64,000 bases of DNA from an uncultured Collinsella sp. (GCA_958370785.1 CATXKN010000003.1:186001-250000), one strand, 5' to 3'. Positions 1 through 8,251 are shown, counted from the stretch's first letter. Numbers and translations: made by a program. The notes: a model not told the origin generated them from the sequence alone.

Positions 1-341
1 CGCGCGACGCCGAGCACGCACGTCGGGGCTTTTGGGTCACGACGCTCGATGTGAGTGTGGGAGCCGATAGCGCCGACTTTGCCATTATCGAGCGCCTGCA
101 GGCTGGCGACGTGGTCGTGACACAAGACATAGGCCTGGCGAGTATGGTGCTCGGACGCGATGCCGCCGCCATCGGCGTGCGCGGGCGCGTCTACGATAAG
201 GCGACCATCGACATGCAGCTGTTTATTCGCCACGAGGAAAAGAAGGTTCGCCGCGCCGGGGGACGCACCCGCGGGCCGGCAGCCTTCACCAGCGAGGACC
301 GAGCCCGCTTTAAACGCAACCTCACCGAGCTGTTACGTTAG
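1..341 (+). CDS. YaiI/YqxD family (DUF188) protein, 5' truncated
   Basis: The reading frame is open from the window edge, so the N-terminus, which should carry the first conserved Asp-rich motif, lies outside. The visible 112 residues contain the family signatures GAD-AD (near the edge) and GDVVVTQDIGLA, followed by the basic GGRTRGPAAF segment and a C-terminal helix ending in LTELLR. DUF188 proteins have a PIN-like fold; their cellular function is not established. The gene ends directly before a strong terminator. Confidence 0.85.
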   Translation, partial: RDAEHARRGFWVTTLDVSVGADSADFAIIERLQAGDVVVTQDIGLASMVLGRDAAAIGVRGRVYDKATIDMQLFIRHEEKKVRRAGGRTRGPAAFTSEDRARFKRNLTELLR

Positions 342-343
342 AC

Positions 344-384
344 AAGGTAGATTTTTGGGACATGCCTAAAAATCTACCTTTTTT
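344..384 (+). terminator. Rho-independent terminator
   Basis: A 13-bp AT-rich stem (AAGGTAGATTTTT and its complement) with a short loop is followed by a run of T, directly after the DUF188 stop codon. Confidence 0.85.
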
Positions 385-425
385 GGTTTGAGCGGTGTAA
401 GCACTCAGGATCCATGGCTCAACAA

Positions 426-498
426 AAAACGGGCTTCAAAATGCCATGCATCGCCGCACTGCGCAGGCGCCGAGCATGGCTATTTTGAAGCCCGTTTT
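426..498 (-). terminator. Terminator of the metal exporter gene
   Basis: A perfect 17-bp inverted repeat (426-442 and 482-498) is extended inward by a further 7 bp (GCCATGC/GCATGGC). On the minus strand it is followed by TTTTTT. It lies 12 bp past the exporter stop codon and could act in both directions. Confidence 0.8.
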
Positions 499-509
499 GC
501 TAGGCCTAC

Positions 510-1598
510 TTAGAGGCCAACGGCGGAGAGAATGAGTCCCCAGCCGGCGCCGATGACGTACATCATGACCAGGAACACGGCGTTTTCGCGAGCGCTGCGG
601 TTGGTGCGGAACAGGACTAGGTAGCCCACACCGGCGGAAATGAGCGTACCGGCGAGCATCGGCGCCAGCTGCAGCGCGCCTTCGAGGTACAACTGCGTAA
701 TAACGACGCTGGCCGAGCAATTGGGAATCAGCCCGACAAGCGCCGAGCCCAGGACGGCGAGCGTCTCATTGCCGCGCAGGAACTGCTCGATTGCGGACTC
801 GCCAAAGGTCTCGAGGACGGCGACCAGAATCAACGTCACTAGGAAAATGAATACCGACACCTGCACGGTGTGCGAGATCGCGCTGCGGATGATCGACAGA
901 ACGGGCGCGCCCTCGTGGGAGTGGCTGTGGTCGTGGCCGTGGTGGTGCTCGTGCTCGTCCGCGTGACCATGGTCGTGGCTGCGGTCGTGCCCGTGCTCGT
1001 CCTCGTCTTCATCACACCCACAATGGTCGCGCTCGCAAAGCTCGTGGATGTGATCGGCGCTCACACCCGCCTCGGCCACCTCGTCAATGATGTCGCCACC
1101 GCTGTGGTCATCGTGCGCGCAGTTCACGTGTGCCGGATTGACCGCGGTCCCCAGCACGGTGCGACGAATCGCCGCATGCGCGCGGACGTTGCGGCGCAAC
1201 CCGCGGATAGCCGCATCCACGATAAAGCCCGTGACCAGCGCGATCAGCGCCTTCGAGGCGAGCAGCATCGCCATGGTCTGCACGGGAACCTGCTCGGCAA
1301 GCAACAGCGGCAGCATCTCGTCTGAGGTCGAGAGGAAAACCGCAACCAGCGTGCCCAGCGTCACGACACGGCCGGCGTACAACGTTGCCGCCATGGCCGA
1401 AAACCCGCACTGTGGCACCATGCCCAGCAACGAGCCAACCACGGGGCCGGCGGCCCCCGCGCGCTTGATGGCGCCGTTGACGCGGTCGCCCGCAACGTGC
1501 TCAAGTGTCTCGAGGGCAAGATACGTCACCAACAAAAACGGCACCAGCGACAGCGTGTCCTTGCCGGCGTCGAGCAGAATATCAATCAGTAAATCCAT
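510..1598 (-). CDS. 10-TM heavy-metal exporter (ArsP_2 / putative manganese transporter family)
   Basis: A 362-residue inner-membrane permease. It is built as an inverted duplication: each half has a GxLxGxxPxC(G/S)xS signature, PQCGFSAMAATLY near residue 63 and PNCSASVVITQLY near residue 295. The halves are separated by a long cytoplasmic loop (about residues 165-232) very rich in His, Asp and Glu, with many HGHD/HDHGH runs plus Cys pairs. Such loops bind divalent metals in other transporters. The family is annotated variously as arsenic efflux or manganese transport, so the substrate is uncertain; the His/Cys loop suggests a divalent cation. It stands alone, is divergent from the exonuclease gene, and ends in its own terminator. 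Confidence 0.8.
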   Translation of the reverse strand: MDLLIDILLDAGKDTLSLVPFLLVTYLALETLEHVAGDRVNGAIKRAGAAGPVVGSLLGMVPQCGFSAMAATLYAGRVVTLGTLVAVFLSTSDEMLPLLLAEQVPVQTMAMLLASKALIALVTGFIVDAAIRGLRRNVRAHAAIRRTVLGTAVNPAHVNCAHDDHSGGDIIDEVAEAGVSADHIHELCERDHCGCDEDEDEHGHDRSHDHGHADEHEHHHGHDHSHSHEGAPVLSIIRSAISHTVQVSVFIFLVTLILVAVLETFGESAIEQFLRGNETLAVLGSALVGLIPNCSASVVITQLYLEGALQLAPMLAGTLISAGVGYLVLFRTNRSARENAVFLVMMYVIGAGWGLILSAVGL

Positions 1599-1769
1599 GA
1601 CGGATGGAACCTTTCGTGTCTTTCGGCAGCATTGTAAAAGTCCTAGCGGTCAACTAGGGTATTGTAGTTGTCCCGGGCGCGGTGCCAATAGTTGCCCATG
1701 GTAAACTATCATCTCGCCACAACTCAGTAACCCCGAGCCGCGCGACGCGGCCCGTCCAAGGAGCAGCAT

Positions 1770-2738
1770 ATGAATGTTTCGCAAGCACTCGAATACGAGC
1801 GCCAGCCGTTTATCCCCATGTTTATCTATGGCGATCACGGCGCCATGGAGTCCGAGCGCCAGAAGGGCGAGGAGGCCCTCAAGGTGCTCGAGACCGAGTA
1901 CTTTACCGCCGAGGGCGACCCCGGCTTCGACTTTGCCACTGTGCGCGACCTGGCCGACCGCAACCGCGACCTGTGCGACCAGATTGGCGAGGCGCGCCTG
2001 CGCAACGTGACGCCCGCGACGCTCTCGCGCGGCCTGTCCGACGCCGACACCTGCGCCGCCATCGGCAAGATGCAAAAGCGCACCGCCGCGTCCGTTATGC
2101 GCGAGATCCGCGGTGACCGCGACGCACTCGGTGTGGCCTATGCCCGCAAGCCCATCCAGGGCACGGTGCTCGGCATCGACATCGAGACCACCGGTCGCGC
2201 GCCCGAGCGCGGCTACATCATCAACGTGGGCTGGGAGATTATGGATCTCACCAGCGACGCCGTGCCGCATGACGCCGAGGCGCACTACTGCGGCCTGCCC
2301 GACATCTACCGCGGCGAGGATGTGCCGCTATCGAACATCCATCACATCACCTGGGACGACATCGACGACAAAAAGCCGTTCCGCGAGAACAAGGAGCTGC
2401 AGAAGCAGCTGCTCAAGCTCATGAAGAAGTATCCCTATATGGCACATAACGCCGCCTTCGAGGACAGCTGGTTCAAAATTCATCTGGACGGTTACGCCGA
2501 GGCACGCCGCGCAGGCAAGATCATCGTCATCGACTCGCGCCAGATCTGCCGCAGCCTGGACGCCGACGTCCGCTCGCTCCCCCGCGAGTCCGCGCCCGCC
2601 GCGCTCGAGAACTGGGCGCGCCGCCGTGGCACCCTCGCCGCCGACGCCAACGAGCAGCACCTGGGCCTCGACGACACCGATCTCATGCTCCGCACCGTCC
2701 AAGCCGAGTTCAACCTCAAGAACCTGTTTGCCAAGTAG
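1770..2738 (+). CDS. DEDD-family 3'-5' exonuclease with a novel N-terminal extension
   Basis: 322 residues, started at an ATG preceded by AAGGAG. Residues about 130-322 form an RNase T/DnaQ-like exonuclease: motif I GIDIETTG (D and E metal ligands), motif II AHNAAFEDSW, and motif III HLGLDDTDLM with the His and final Asp of the DEDDh type. The first ~125 residues, mostly helical and charged, are not a domain I recognise. Likely roles are DNA repair or RNA trimming; there is no polymerase domain, so it is not a complete polIII epsilon. The gene is monocistronic. Confidence 0.75.
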   Translation: MNVSQALEYERQPFIPMFIYGDHGAMESERQKGEEALKVLETEYFTAEGDPGFDFATVRDLADRNRDLCDQIGEARLRNVTPATLSRGLSDADTCAAIGKMQKRTAASVMREIRGDRDALGVAYARKPIQGTVLGIDIETTGRAPERGYIINVGWEIMDLTSDAVPHDAEAHYCGLPDIYRGEDVPLSNIHHITWDDIDDKKPFRENKELQKQLLKLMKKYPYMAHNAAFEDSWFKIHLDGYAEARRAGKIIVIDSRQICRSLDADVRSLPRESAPAALENWARRRGTLAADANEQHLGLDDTDLMLRTVQAEFNLKNLFAK

Positions 2739-2772
2739 AAACGTCTACGACAAACCACGGCGTAGATCACGA

Positions 2773-2808
2773 GCGGCCCCGCAGCGGGAACCCCCGCGGC
2801 GGGGCCGC
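2773..2808 (+). terminator. GC-rich hairpin after the exonuclease gene
   Basis: A 10-bp stem GCGGCCCCGC with its complement lies 34 bp after the stop codon. No T-run follows, so intrinsic termination is not certain. Confidence 0.45.
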
Positions 2809-3090
2809 CCTACGTTCCATAAGCAGGCCCGCGCTTCACAAATTCTGAACCCTATTTTTTAACTATTTCGGCACTTTCCCGACACGTGATTTGTTTTCAG
2901 ATGGCGATGCATCGATACCAAATGTGCAGCAATTGAGTATTTCTATGCTATAGCTGAGCAGCGAAAACATTGATTTAGGGTGAACGTGCCCATAATTGCG
3001 TCAAGTTTTTGGACAGCATTTGGTTAGACCTCTAAAACGACTTTTCCGCTCAGCGTCATCAACACGACATTAGCTGACACGATATATACC
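2809..3090. other. Intergenic region with a GC drop
   Basis: No gene found. Base composition falls sharply from about 2,840 onward, marking the edge of the AT-richer accessory gene at 3,091. TATATA sits only a few bases before that gene's ATG, and no clear Shine-Dalgarno sequence is visible. Confidence 0.5.
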
Positions 3091-4281
3091 ATGAGTATCG
3101 TATTGTCACATACCACTGCAAAAGCGGTCTACCAAGCCGCGCATTCGGTGTCTGCGAATGACACCGAGCCCTGTAGTCCTGCCGCAATTTACGGATTGTG
3201 CCCCACCGGAACGCTCCTCGACGCGGCCGCAGAATGGCTTGCCAAACATGATGTTGCCCGCGACGCAAATGAATCCCTCGAGGTAATGGTGTTTGATCGC
3301 AGGAACGCGCGCTACGCGATGGACTGTCAATGCCACGTTTCGTCAAAGCGATTCTCATGCTCGCGTTTTATGGAGCTAGAAGATGACATCTACATTGTTG
3401 GCGTTGAGCTTTGTGCACTTCAGGCCGCCACCTATCTTTCTTTTCGCGAACTGGTGGAGTACTACTTTGAGCTGTGCGGCGCCTATTCCCTTGGAACCGG
3501 TTCTTCTACCTCTTATGCCGAGCGTTTCCCACTTACCTCAACCGAGAGGTTAAAGCAGTTCTTTAATTCCATTACCAGATGCGATGGTTTGGCCCTTGCC
3601 CGAAAGGCTATTCAATGTGTACGCGATGGATGCCGCTCTCCCATGGAAACGGCCTTTGTCATGATGCTTACGCTGCCCAAAAGCGAAGGTGGACTTGGTA
3701 TTAAGGGAATTGAGACCGATTACGAGGTACAGGTCACCGCTGCCGCAAAAAATCTCACGAGACGCAAAAAGTTCTTTATGGATGCATATCTGAAGAAATC
3801 TCGAACAGATATTGAATACAACGGTTTTTATCACGACGCGGAAGAAGACCGCGCCATCGACGAAGAACGCAAGAACGCACTTGCGTCCATGGGGTACGGA
3901 ATCATCACCGTCAGCCGTTATTCCTTTATGCATGCCAGCTCTTTCGTTAGGGTCATGGAGGCAATCCAACGAAAAGAAGGCATACGCCCCTCGCGTTTGC
4001 CAAAAGACTTTCAAATCATGCAAGAGGACCTGAGACTGTTTGTGCTCAGAAGGTTTATTGAGGAGAAGAAACGAATCCAGGAGGAGCTTCGCCAGGATTC
4101 CGAAGAGCGTCAACGAATTGACCTCGAAAAAGCAATGTTCGAAGGCATCACATTGGACGATCCGACGATTAACGAAGCGCCGGCAATCGATGATATGCAA
4201 ACCGTCGAACCCGACAGCCCATCACTCAACCAAACAAACAGCTTCACGCCCGAGGGCAGGGTCTTCGGAGCCGGAATCTAG
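3091..4281 (+). CDS. Accessory protein with a PD-(D/E)XK (DUF559-like) C-terminal domain
   Basis: 396 residues. The N-terminal half (1-190) resembles no family I can name with confidence. Residues about 200-310 show a Vsr/DUF559-like nuclease pattern: SPMETAF (Glu on helix 1), later D-A-Y then IEYNG-xx-H (Asp and Glu-x-x in the core strands), then DEERKNALASMGYGIITVS, typical of the final helix and strand. A helical, charged C-terminal tail follows (about 320-396). Proteins of this general type are abundant in coriobacteria, often near abortive-infection-like genes. Codon use is less GC-rich than in neighbours, suggesting acquisition. The start is uncertain because no ribosome binding site precedes the ATG; it may be leaderless. 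The nuclease assignment is inference. Confidence 0.6.
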   Translation: MSIVLSHTTAKAVYQAAHSVSANDTEPCSPAAIYGLCPTGTLLDAAAEWLAKHDVARDANESLEVMVFDRRNARYAMDCQCHVSSKRFSCSRFMELEDDIYIVGVELCALQAATYLSFRELVEYYFELCGAYSLGTGSSTSYAERFPLTSTERLKQFFNSITRCDGLALARKAIQCVRDGCRSPMETAFVMMLTLPKSEGGLGIKGIETDYEVQVTAAAKNLTRRKKFFMDAYLKKSRTDIEYNGFYHDAEEDRAIDEERKNALASMGYGIITVSRYSFMHASSFVRVMEAIQRKEGIRPSRLPKDFQIMQEDLRLFVLRRFIEEKKRIQEELRQDSEERQRIDLEKAMFEGITLDDPTINEAPAIDDMQTVEPDSPSLNQTNSFTPEGRVFGAGI

Positions 4282-4626
4282 GCCGACTAACAAGGTGGGT
4301 ACCCTAGCGACGTGCAAAATTGCGAGTATTCAGCAGGGTCGGGTGTCCATCACCCTCGAGTGGATCCAAATGTGAAGCGAAATCACTCTTGCGTGAGAAC
4401 GTTAGGCAACATTTGAGGAAGAACTCATCGGTTTAACACCCTAAGATAGCTCTTGAACTACATTATTTGGCCCGCGATAGATTAACAGACCCCCTATCGT
4501 TGCAGAATACTCCAATTTTTGCACGGCGCAGGGGCACCCACCCCGGCATCGCTAATCAAAACCGCTTAGTCCGGGATCTCGTCCGCTTTTCCTCATCATT
4601 TTGTACGACGAATTACCTGAACGTTA
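4282..4626. other. AT-rich intergenic region
   Basis: About 345 bp with no supported ORF. It joins the accessory gene to the metal-resistance promoter. I see no clear terminator or repeat in it. Confidence 0.5.
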
Positions 4627-4654
4627 TTGACATATGAACATGCGCTCATATAAT
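4627..4654 (+). promoter_or_regulatory. Consensus promoter of the zinc-resistance operon
   Basis: TTGACA at 4627-4632 and TATAAT at 4649-4654, separated by 16 bp. Both hexamers match the sigma-A consensus perfectly, and an operator arm fills the spacer. A bound repressor would therefore block polymerase directly. Confidence 0.85.
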
Positions 4655-4687
4655 CGAAAGTAAGTTATATGAGCGCATGTTCATATG
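4631..4687 (+). promoter_or_regulatory. Double ArsR/SmtB-type operator
   Basis: A perfect 23-bp inverted repeat (4631-4653 and 4665-4687) with an 11-bp spacer. Each arm is also an imperfect palindrome of the form ATATGA-N8-TCATAT, typical of ArsR/SmtB sites. The first arm covers the -35 to -10 region; the second lies just before the sensor gene. A third related site is at 5406-5425. Confidence 0.85.
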
Positions 4688-4700
4688 AAAGGATATTGCA

Positions 4701-5066
4701 ATGAGCGACCACGCTGATGAAACAAAGACTGACATCGAGGCCACCGAGCCCGTGATCCCCACCACCTGCTCGCCCGAGGACCTTCCCGACGAGGAGTTGC
4801 TGTACGACTTGGCCGACCTGTTCAAGGTCTTCAGCGACACCACGCGCATCAAGATTCTCTATGCCCTCATGGGCCGCGAGCTCTGCGTGGCCGACATCGC
4901 CGGGGCGACCGCAACCTCGCAGTCGGCAGTATCGCACCAGCTGCGCACGCTTAAGCAGTCGCACCTGGTCAAGTTCCGCCGCGACGGCCGCAACATCCTC
5001 TACTCGCTTGCCGACGATCATGTCTACACCATGCTCAACCAGGGCATGAGCCATATCTGCGAATAG
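4701..5066 (+). CDS. SmtB-type zinc-sensing ArsR-family repressor
   Basis: 121 residues. A winged helix-turn-helix spans residues about 35-105, with recognition helix SQSAVSHQLRTL (73-84). At the C-terminus the helix-5 metal site of SmtB/CzrA is complete: Asp105-x-His107 and His118-x2-Glu121, with exactly the 10-residue spacing seen in SmtB. This predicts zinc (or cobalt/cadmium) as inducer. Cys62 in ELCVAD is at the helix-3 position, but the ELCxC site is incomplete, so a CadC-type lead/cadmium site is unlikely. It should bind the operators around its own promoter and the one before the ATPase gene. ATG preceded by AAAGGA. Confidence 0.9.
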   Translation: MSDHADETKTDIEATEPVIPTTCSPEDLPDEELLYDLADLFKVFSDTTRIKILYALMGRELCVADIAGATATSQSAVSHQLRTLKQSHLVKFRRDGRNILYSLADDHVYTMLNQGMSHICE

Positions 5067-5129
5067 CAACCAACCACAGTACCAACGCGACCGGCACCCA
5101 GGTCGCCAACACAGAGAAAGGAACCCACC

Positions 5130-5348
5130 ATGAAAAAGCAGTTTAAGCTCGACGAGATCGACTGCGCCAACTGTGCGCGCGAGCTTCAGGACGAGCTGGC
5201 CAAGCTCGAGGGTGTCAAATCCGTGTCCGTCAACTTTATGACCCAGAAGCTGACGCTCGAGGCCGACGACGCCGAGTTCGAGGAGGTCCTCGACCGTGTC
5301 GTGGAGTTCACCGCCGACGCCGAGCCGGACTGCGAGATCATTCTCTAG
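5130..5348 (+). CDS. Stand-alone HMA heavy-metal-binding protein
   Basis: 72 residues forming a single ferredoxin-like heavy-metal-associated domain. The metal motif is IDCANCARELQ, a variant of GMTCxxC with both cysteines present. The remainder is acidic (EADDAEFEEV) and ends in DCEIIL. It has a strong AAAGGAAC ribosome binding site. The ATPase encoded next lacks any N-terminal HMA domain, so this protein probably delivers metal to it or replaces that domain in trans. It is co-transcribed with the sensor gene (63-bp gap). Confidence 0.88.
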   Translation: MKKQFKLDEIDCANCARELQDELAKLEGVKSVSVNFMTQKLTLEADDAEFEEVLDRVVEFTADAEPDCEIIL

Positions 5349-5405
5349 CCTGCGCATACGCTGACCCGCAAGGCCGCGCTTGCCGCGGCCTTTGCTCGCG
5401 AAATT

Positions 5406-5425
5406 ATATGAGCGAGTGTTCATAC
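5406..5425 (+). promoter_or_regulatory. Third ArsR/SmtB-type operator, before the P-type ATPase
   Basis: The 20-bp sequence starting ATATGAGCG and ending TGTTCATAC differs from the second operator arm at only a few positions and keeps the palindrome. It sits 23 bp before the ATPase start codon, suggesting a second, internal, metal-controlled promoter. Confidence 0.75.
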
Positions 5426-5448
5426 ATTCAAATGGGAGGATACGAGTC

Positions 5449-7401
5449 ATGGTCACCGCCGACCCCAAAAAGAAAAAGAAGAAGCGCAAGAAAAAAGAGT
5501 CACTCGAGCATAAGCGCAACCGCATCCTGGTAGCGCTGGGCATTTTTGCCGTGGTGTACGCCCTCGATGAGCTTGGCACCCTCGCCGCCGCATTCGGCAC
5601 CCCGGGCGACATCTACGCCAGCTTTGTGCTGTTCCTCGTGCCATTTTTGATTGCCGGCTACGACGTACTGCAAAAGGCATTCAATAACATCCGCCGCGGC
5701 AAGGCCTTCGACGAGAGCTTCCTCATGGCCGTCGCGACTATCGGCGCGTTTGCCATGGTGCTCTTCCCCGATACCGACCCGCACATGGCCGAAGGCGCCG
5801 CCGTCATGCTGTTCTACCAGGTCGGCGAGCTGTTCCAGGCATACGCCGTGGGCAAGAGCCGCAAGTCGATCAGTGCCATGATGGACATCGCGCCCGACTA
5901 CGCCAACGTCGAACAGCCCGACGGCACGCTCGAGCAGGTCTTCCCCGACGACATCGCCGTCGGCACCGTGATCGTGGTCAAGCCCGGCGAGCGCGTGCCT
6001 ATCGACGGCGTCATCGTCGAGGGCGAAACCCAGCTCGACACCGCCGCGCTCACGGGCGAGTCAGTCCCCCGCCCCGCCAAGTCCGGCGACGATATCATCA
6101 GCGGCTGCATCAACATGACGGGCCTCATCCACGTGCGCACCACCAAGCCCTTTGGCGAGTCCACCGTCGCGCGCGTCCTGGAGCTCGTGGAGAATGCCAG
6201 CGAAAAGAAGGCACGCACCGAGAACTTCATCACACGCTTCGCCCGCGTCTACACCCCCGCCGTCACCGGCGCGGCCGCGGTGCTCGCCCTTGGCGGCGGC
6301 CTGGTCACCGGTGCCTGGTCCGACTGGATTCTGCGCGGCCTGACCTTCCTGGTCGTCAGCTGCCCGTGCGCGCTCGTGATCAGCGTGCCGCTGAGCTTCT
6401 TTGGCGGCATCGGCGGCGCCTCCAAACTGGGCGTTCTCATCAAGGGTTCTAACTACCTCGAGACGCTCGCCGACGTGGACACCGTCGTCTTTGACAAGAC
6501 AGGCACCCTCACCAACGGCACTTTCTCGGTGGTCGCGGTGCACCCCGAGGCTGGCTATACCGAGCAGTCGTTGCTTGAGGTCGCAGCCCTTGCGGAGTCG
6601 TTCTCCGATCACCCCATCGCGCAGTCGGTAAGCACCGCCTACCAGGGCGAGGTCGACCCCAAACGCGTGAGCGACTCCGCCAACGACGCGGGCCACGGCG
6701 TGACGGCAACCATCGACGGCAAGCACGTCGTCGTTGGCAACGCAAAGATGCTCGCCGCGGCCGGAGTCGAAGCGCCCGATTGCGAGGTCGTTGGAACGAT
6801 TCTGCATGTGCTCGTTGACGGCGTGTACGCCGGCCACATCGTGATTGCAGACACCGTTAAGGCCGATGCCGAGCAGACGATCCGCGACCTGCACGCCGCC
6901 GGCGTCAAGCGCACCGTTATGCTCACGGGCGACCGCGAGGAAGTGGCTGCTGCGGTGGCCAAGCAGCTCGGCCTCGACGAGTTCCATGCGCAGCTGCTGC
7001 CGGGCGACAAGGTCGAGCGTGTTGAAGCGCTGCTCGCGGCCGAAAGCGGTAAGGGCAAGCTCGCCTTTGTCGGCGACGGCATCAACGATGCGCCTGTGCT
7101 TACGCGCGCCGATGTGGGCATTGCCATGGGCGCCATGGGCTCCGACGCTGCGATTGAGGCGGCGGATGTCGTGCTGATGGATGACAAGCCGTCCAACATT
7201 TCCCGCGCGATCCGCGTGGCGCGCAAGACCATGTCGATTGTCTGGCAGAATATCATCTTCGCGCTGGGTATTAAGCTGCTGATTTTGGTGCTTGCGGCGC
7301 TCGGCATCGCCAACATGTGGCTTGCGGTCTTTGGCGACGTAGGCGTGGCAATCATCGCCATCCTGAACGCCATGCGCGCGATGGGTGTCAAGAACCTGTA
7401 G
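5449..7401 (+). CDS. zntA: Zn/Cd/Pb-exporting P1B-type ATPase
   Basis: 650 residues from the ATG behind GGGAGGA; longer upstream starts would run through the operator. It pumps soft divalent cations out of the cell. The sequence shows a Lys-rich N-terminus (residues 5-20), the transmembrane CPC metal-binding motif (Cys305-Pro-Cys307), the phosphorylation motif DKTGTLTNG (Asp349), the TGES actuator loop, an HP-type nucleotide-binding site (SDHPIA) and the hinge GDGINDAP. The CPC motif and the partner sensor support Zn/Cd/Pb over copper. No HMA domain is fused; the gene before it supplies one. A long palindrome follows the stop codon. Confidence 0.92.
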   Translation: MVTADPKKKKKKRKKKESLEHKRNRILVALGIFAVVYALDELGTLAAAFGTPGDIYASFVLFLVPFLIAGYDVLQKAFNNIRRGKAFDESFLMAVATIGAFAMVLFPDTDPHMAEGAAVMLFYQVGELFQAYAVGKSRKSISAMMDIAPDYANVEQPDGTLEQVFPDDIAVGTVIVVKPGERVPIDGVIVEGETQLDTAALTGESVPRPAKSGDDIISGCINMTGLIHVRTTKPFGESTVARVLELVENASEKKARTENFITRFARVYTPAVTGAAAVLALGGGLVTGAWSDWILRGLTFLVVSCPCALVISVPLSFFGGIGGASKLGVLIKGSNYLETLADVDTVVFDKTGTLTNGTFSVVAVHPEAGYTEQSLLEVAALAESFSDHPIAQSVSTAYQGEVDPKRVSDSANDAGHGVTATIDGKHVVVGNAKMLAAAGVEAPDCEVVGTILHVLVDGVYAGHIVIADTVKADAEQTIRDLHAAGVKRTVMLTGDREEVAAAVAKQLGLDEFHAQLLPGDKVERVEALLAAESGKGKLAFVGDGINDAPVLTRADVGIAMGAMGSDAAIEAADVVLMDDKPSNISRAIRVARKTMSIVWQNIIFALGIKLLILVLAALGIANMWLAVFGDVGVAIIAILNAMRAMGVKNL

Positions 7402-7417
7402 CGTTCGTGGGCTGTCC

Positions 7418-7546
7418 GGCCGGGACCGGGCTTGGTTTTGAAAACGTCCTCGACCAATGAAGTGCCCCCGTTCTGCTCCTTCGGAGCTACGAACGGGGGC
7501 ACTTCTGGTCTGCGGAATGTTTTCAAAACCAAGCCCGGTCCCGGCC
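7418..7546. repeat. Long nested palindrome (possible bidirectional terminator or MITE-like element)
   Basis: Perfect 28-bp outer arms (7418-7445 and 7519-7546) enclose a perfect 15-bp inner hairpin (7459-7473 and 7491-7505), which itself encloses GCTCC-TTC-GGAGC (7475-7487). The whole 129 bp can fold into one elongated stem. It lies 16 bp after the ATPase stop codon and has no coding frame. Confidence 0.85.
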
Positions 7547-7821
7547 TGCGGTAACGTTGCTGGCGGTTCTTGGGCATCGCTTGCTGGCGGGGTTCCTTGT
7601 CTGAGTTGGACTTAGTTGGTGGGGCCACTGGTCCCGGTCGCTGTCCCGCGCCTTTGGCGCGGGAGGCGCGCCTCTTTGGGAACGAAGAGATAGCTCAGCT
7701 GTGATGGCGTCGCGCACCGAATGCTCCACTTTGGACTGCGTCGGACTCGTTGTTGTTCGAATCCCCTATCCCCCTTTCGCTGGTTCGCGCTTTGCGCGAA
7801 CTCCGCGCTCCTGGGGGTCAA
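7547..7821. other. Intergenic region with small GC hairpins
   Basis: No gene found. It contains a 7-bp hairpin CCCGCGCC-TTT-GGCGCGGG near 7647-7665, an 8-bp hairpin GTTCGCGC-TTT-GCGCGAAC near 7782-7800, and a sequence at about 7692-7768 with tRNA-like A- and B-box words that does not fold as a tRNA. Confidence 0.5.
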
Positions 7822-8211
7822 TTAGGCTTCCGTTGTTGCGCCGGCCGCATCTTCCCGTCCCAACATCGCCCTCAGCTTCTCGAAGCTCTCCTCACTCAGG
7901 CAGTGCTCCATGTGGCAACCCTCTTGCGACGCGACATCCGCCGAAACACCGGCTTCCTCGAGCAACCGCACGAAAAAGCAGTGGCGCTCCCACATTTGGC
8001 GAGCGACCTCCAGACCACGTTCCGTCAGATGAACGTCGCGCTTGCCCATTTCGACATAGCCGCTGTTTTCCAGCGTCGCCATGGCTTTAGAGACGCTCGC
8101 CTTGGTCACACCCAGGTATTCGGCGACGTCGATTGAGCGCACCGTGCCTTGGCGCTCCGAGAGCACATAAATAGATTCGAGATAGTCTTCTCCAGATTCA
8201 CGTAGGGCCAT
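7822..8211 (-). CDS. DtxR/MntR-family metal-dependent regulator
   Basis: 129 residues. The N-terminal winged helix (residues 5-65) begins SGEDYLESIYVL and has recognition helix TKASVSKAMATLE, both typical of DtxR/MntR. The dimerisation helix region carries metal-ligand candidates in ERHCFF and EGCHMEHCLS (Glu-x-Cys-His and Glu-His). There is no SH3-like third domain, so it resembles MntR in size. It probably represses iron- or manganese-uptake genes when metal is bound. ATG preceded by AAAGGCGG. The gene is isolated, and its targets are not in the window except possibly its own promoter. Confidence 0.85.
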   Translation of the reverse strand: MALRESGEDYLESIYVLSERQGTVRSIDVAEYLGVTKASVSKAMATLENSGYVEMGKRDVHLTERGLEVARQMWERHCFFVRLLEEAGVSADVASQEGCHMEHCLSEESFEKLRAMLGREDAAGATTEA

Positions 8212-8232
8212 GGGCCGCCTTTCGCGATGATC

Positions 8233-8251
8233 GTTAGTTAGCCTTTGGATA
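8233..8251 (-). promoter_or_regulatory. Possible DtxR-type operator before the regulator gene
   Basis: TTAGTTAGCC on the plus strand matches one half of the classical DtxR box (TTAGGTTAGCC); the other half is poorly conserved. The position, 22 bp before the start codon, would allow autoregulation. Confidence 0.3.

Noticed and set aside
7692..7768. tRNA-like words (TAGCTCAGCTG then GTTCGAATCCC, about 75 bp apart)
   Set aside because: Neither the D, T nor acceptor stems pair, and no CCA-compatible end is present. At most a decayed tRNA fragment.
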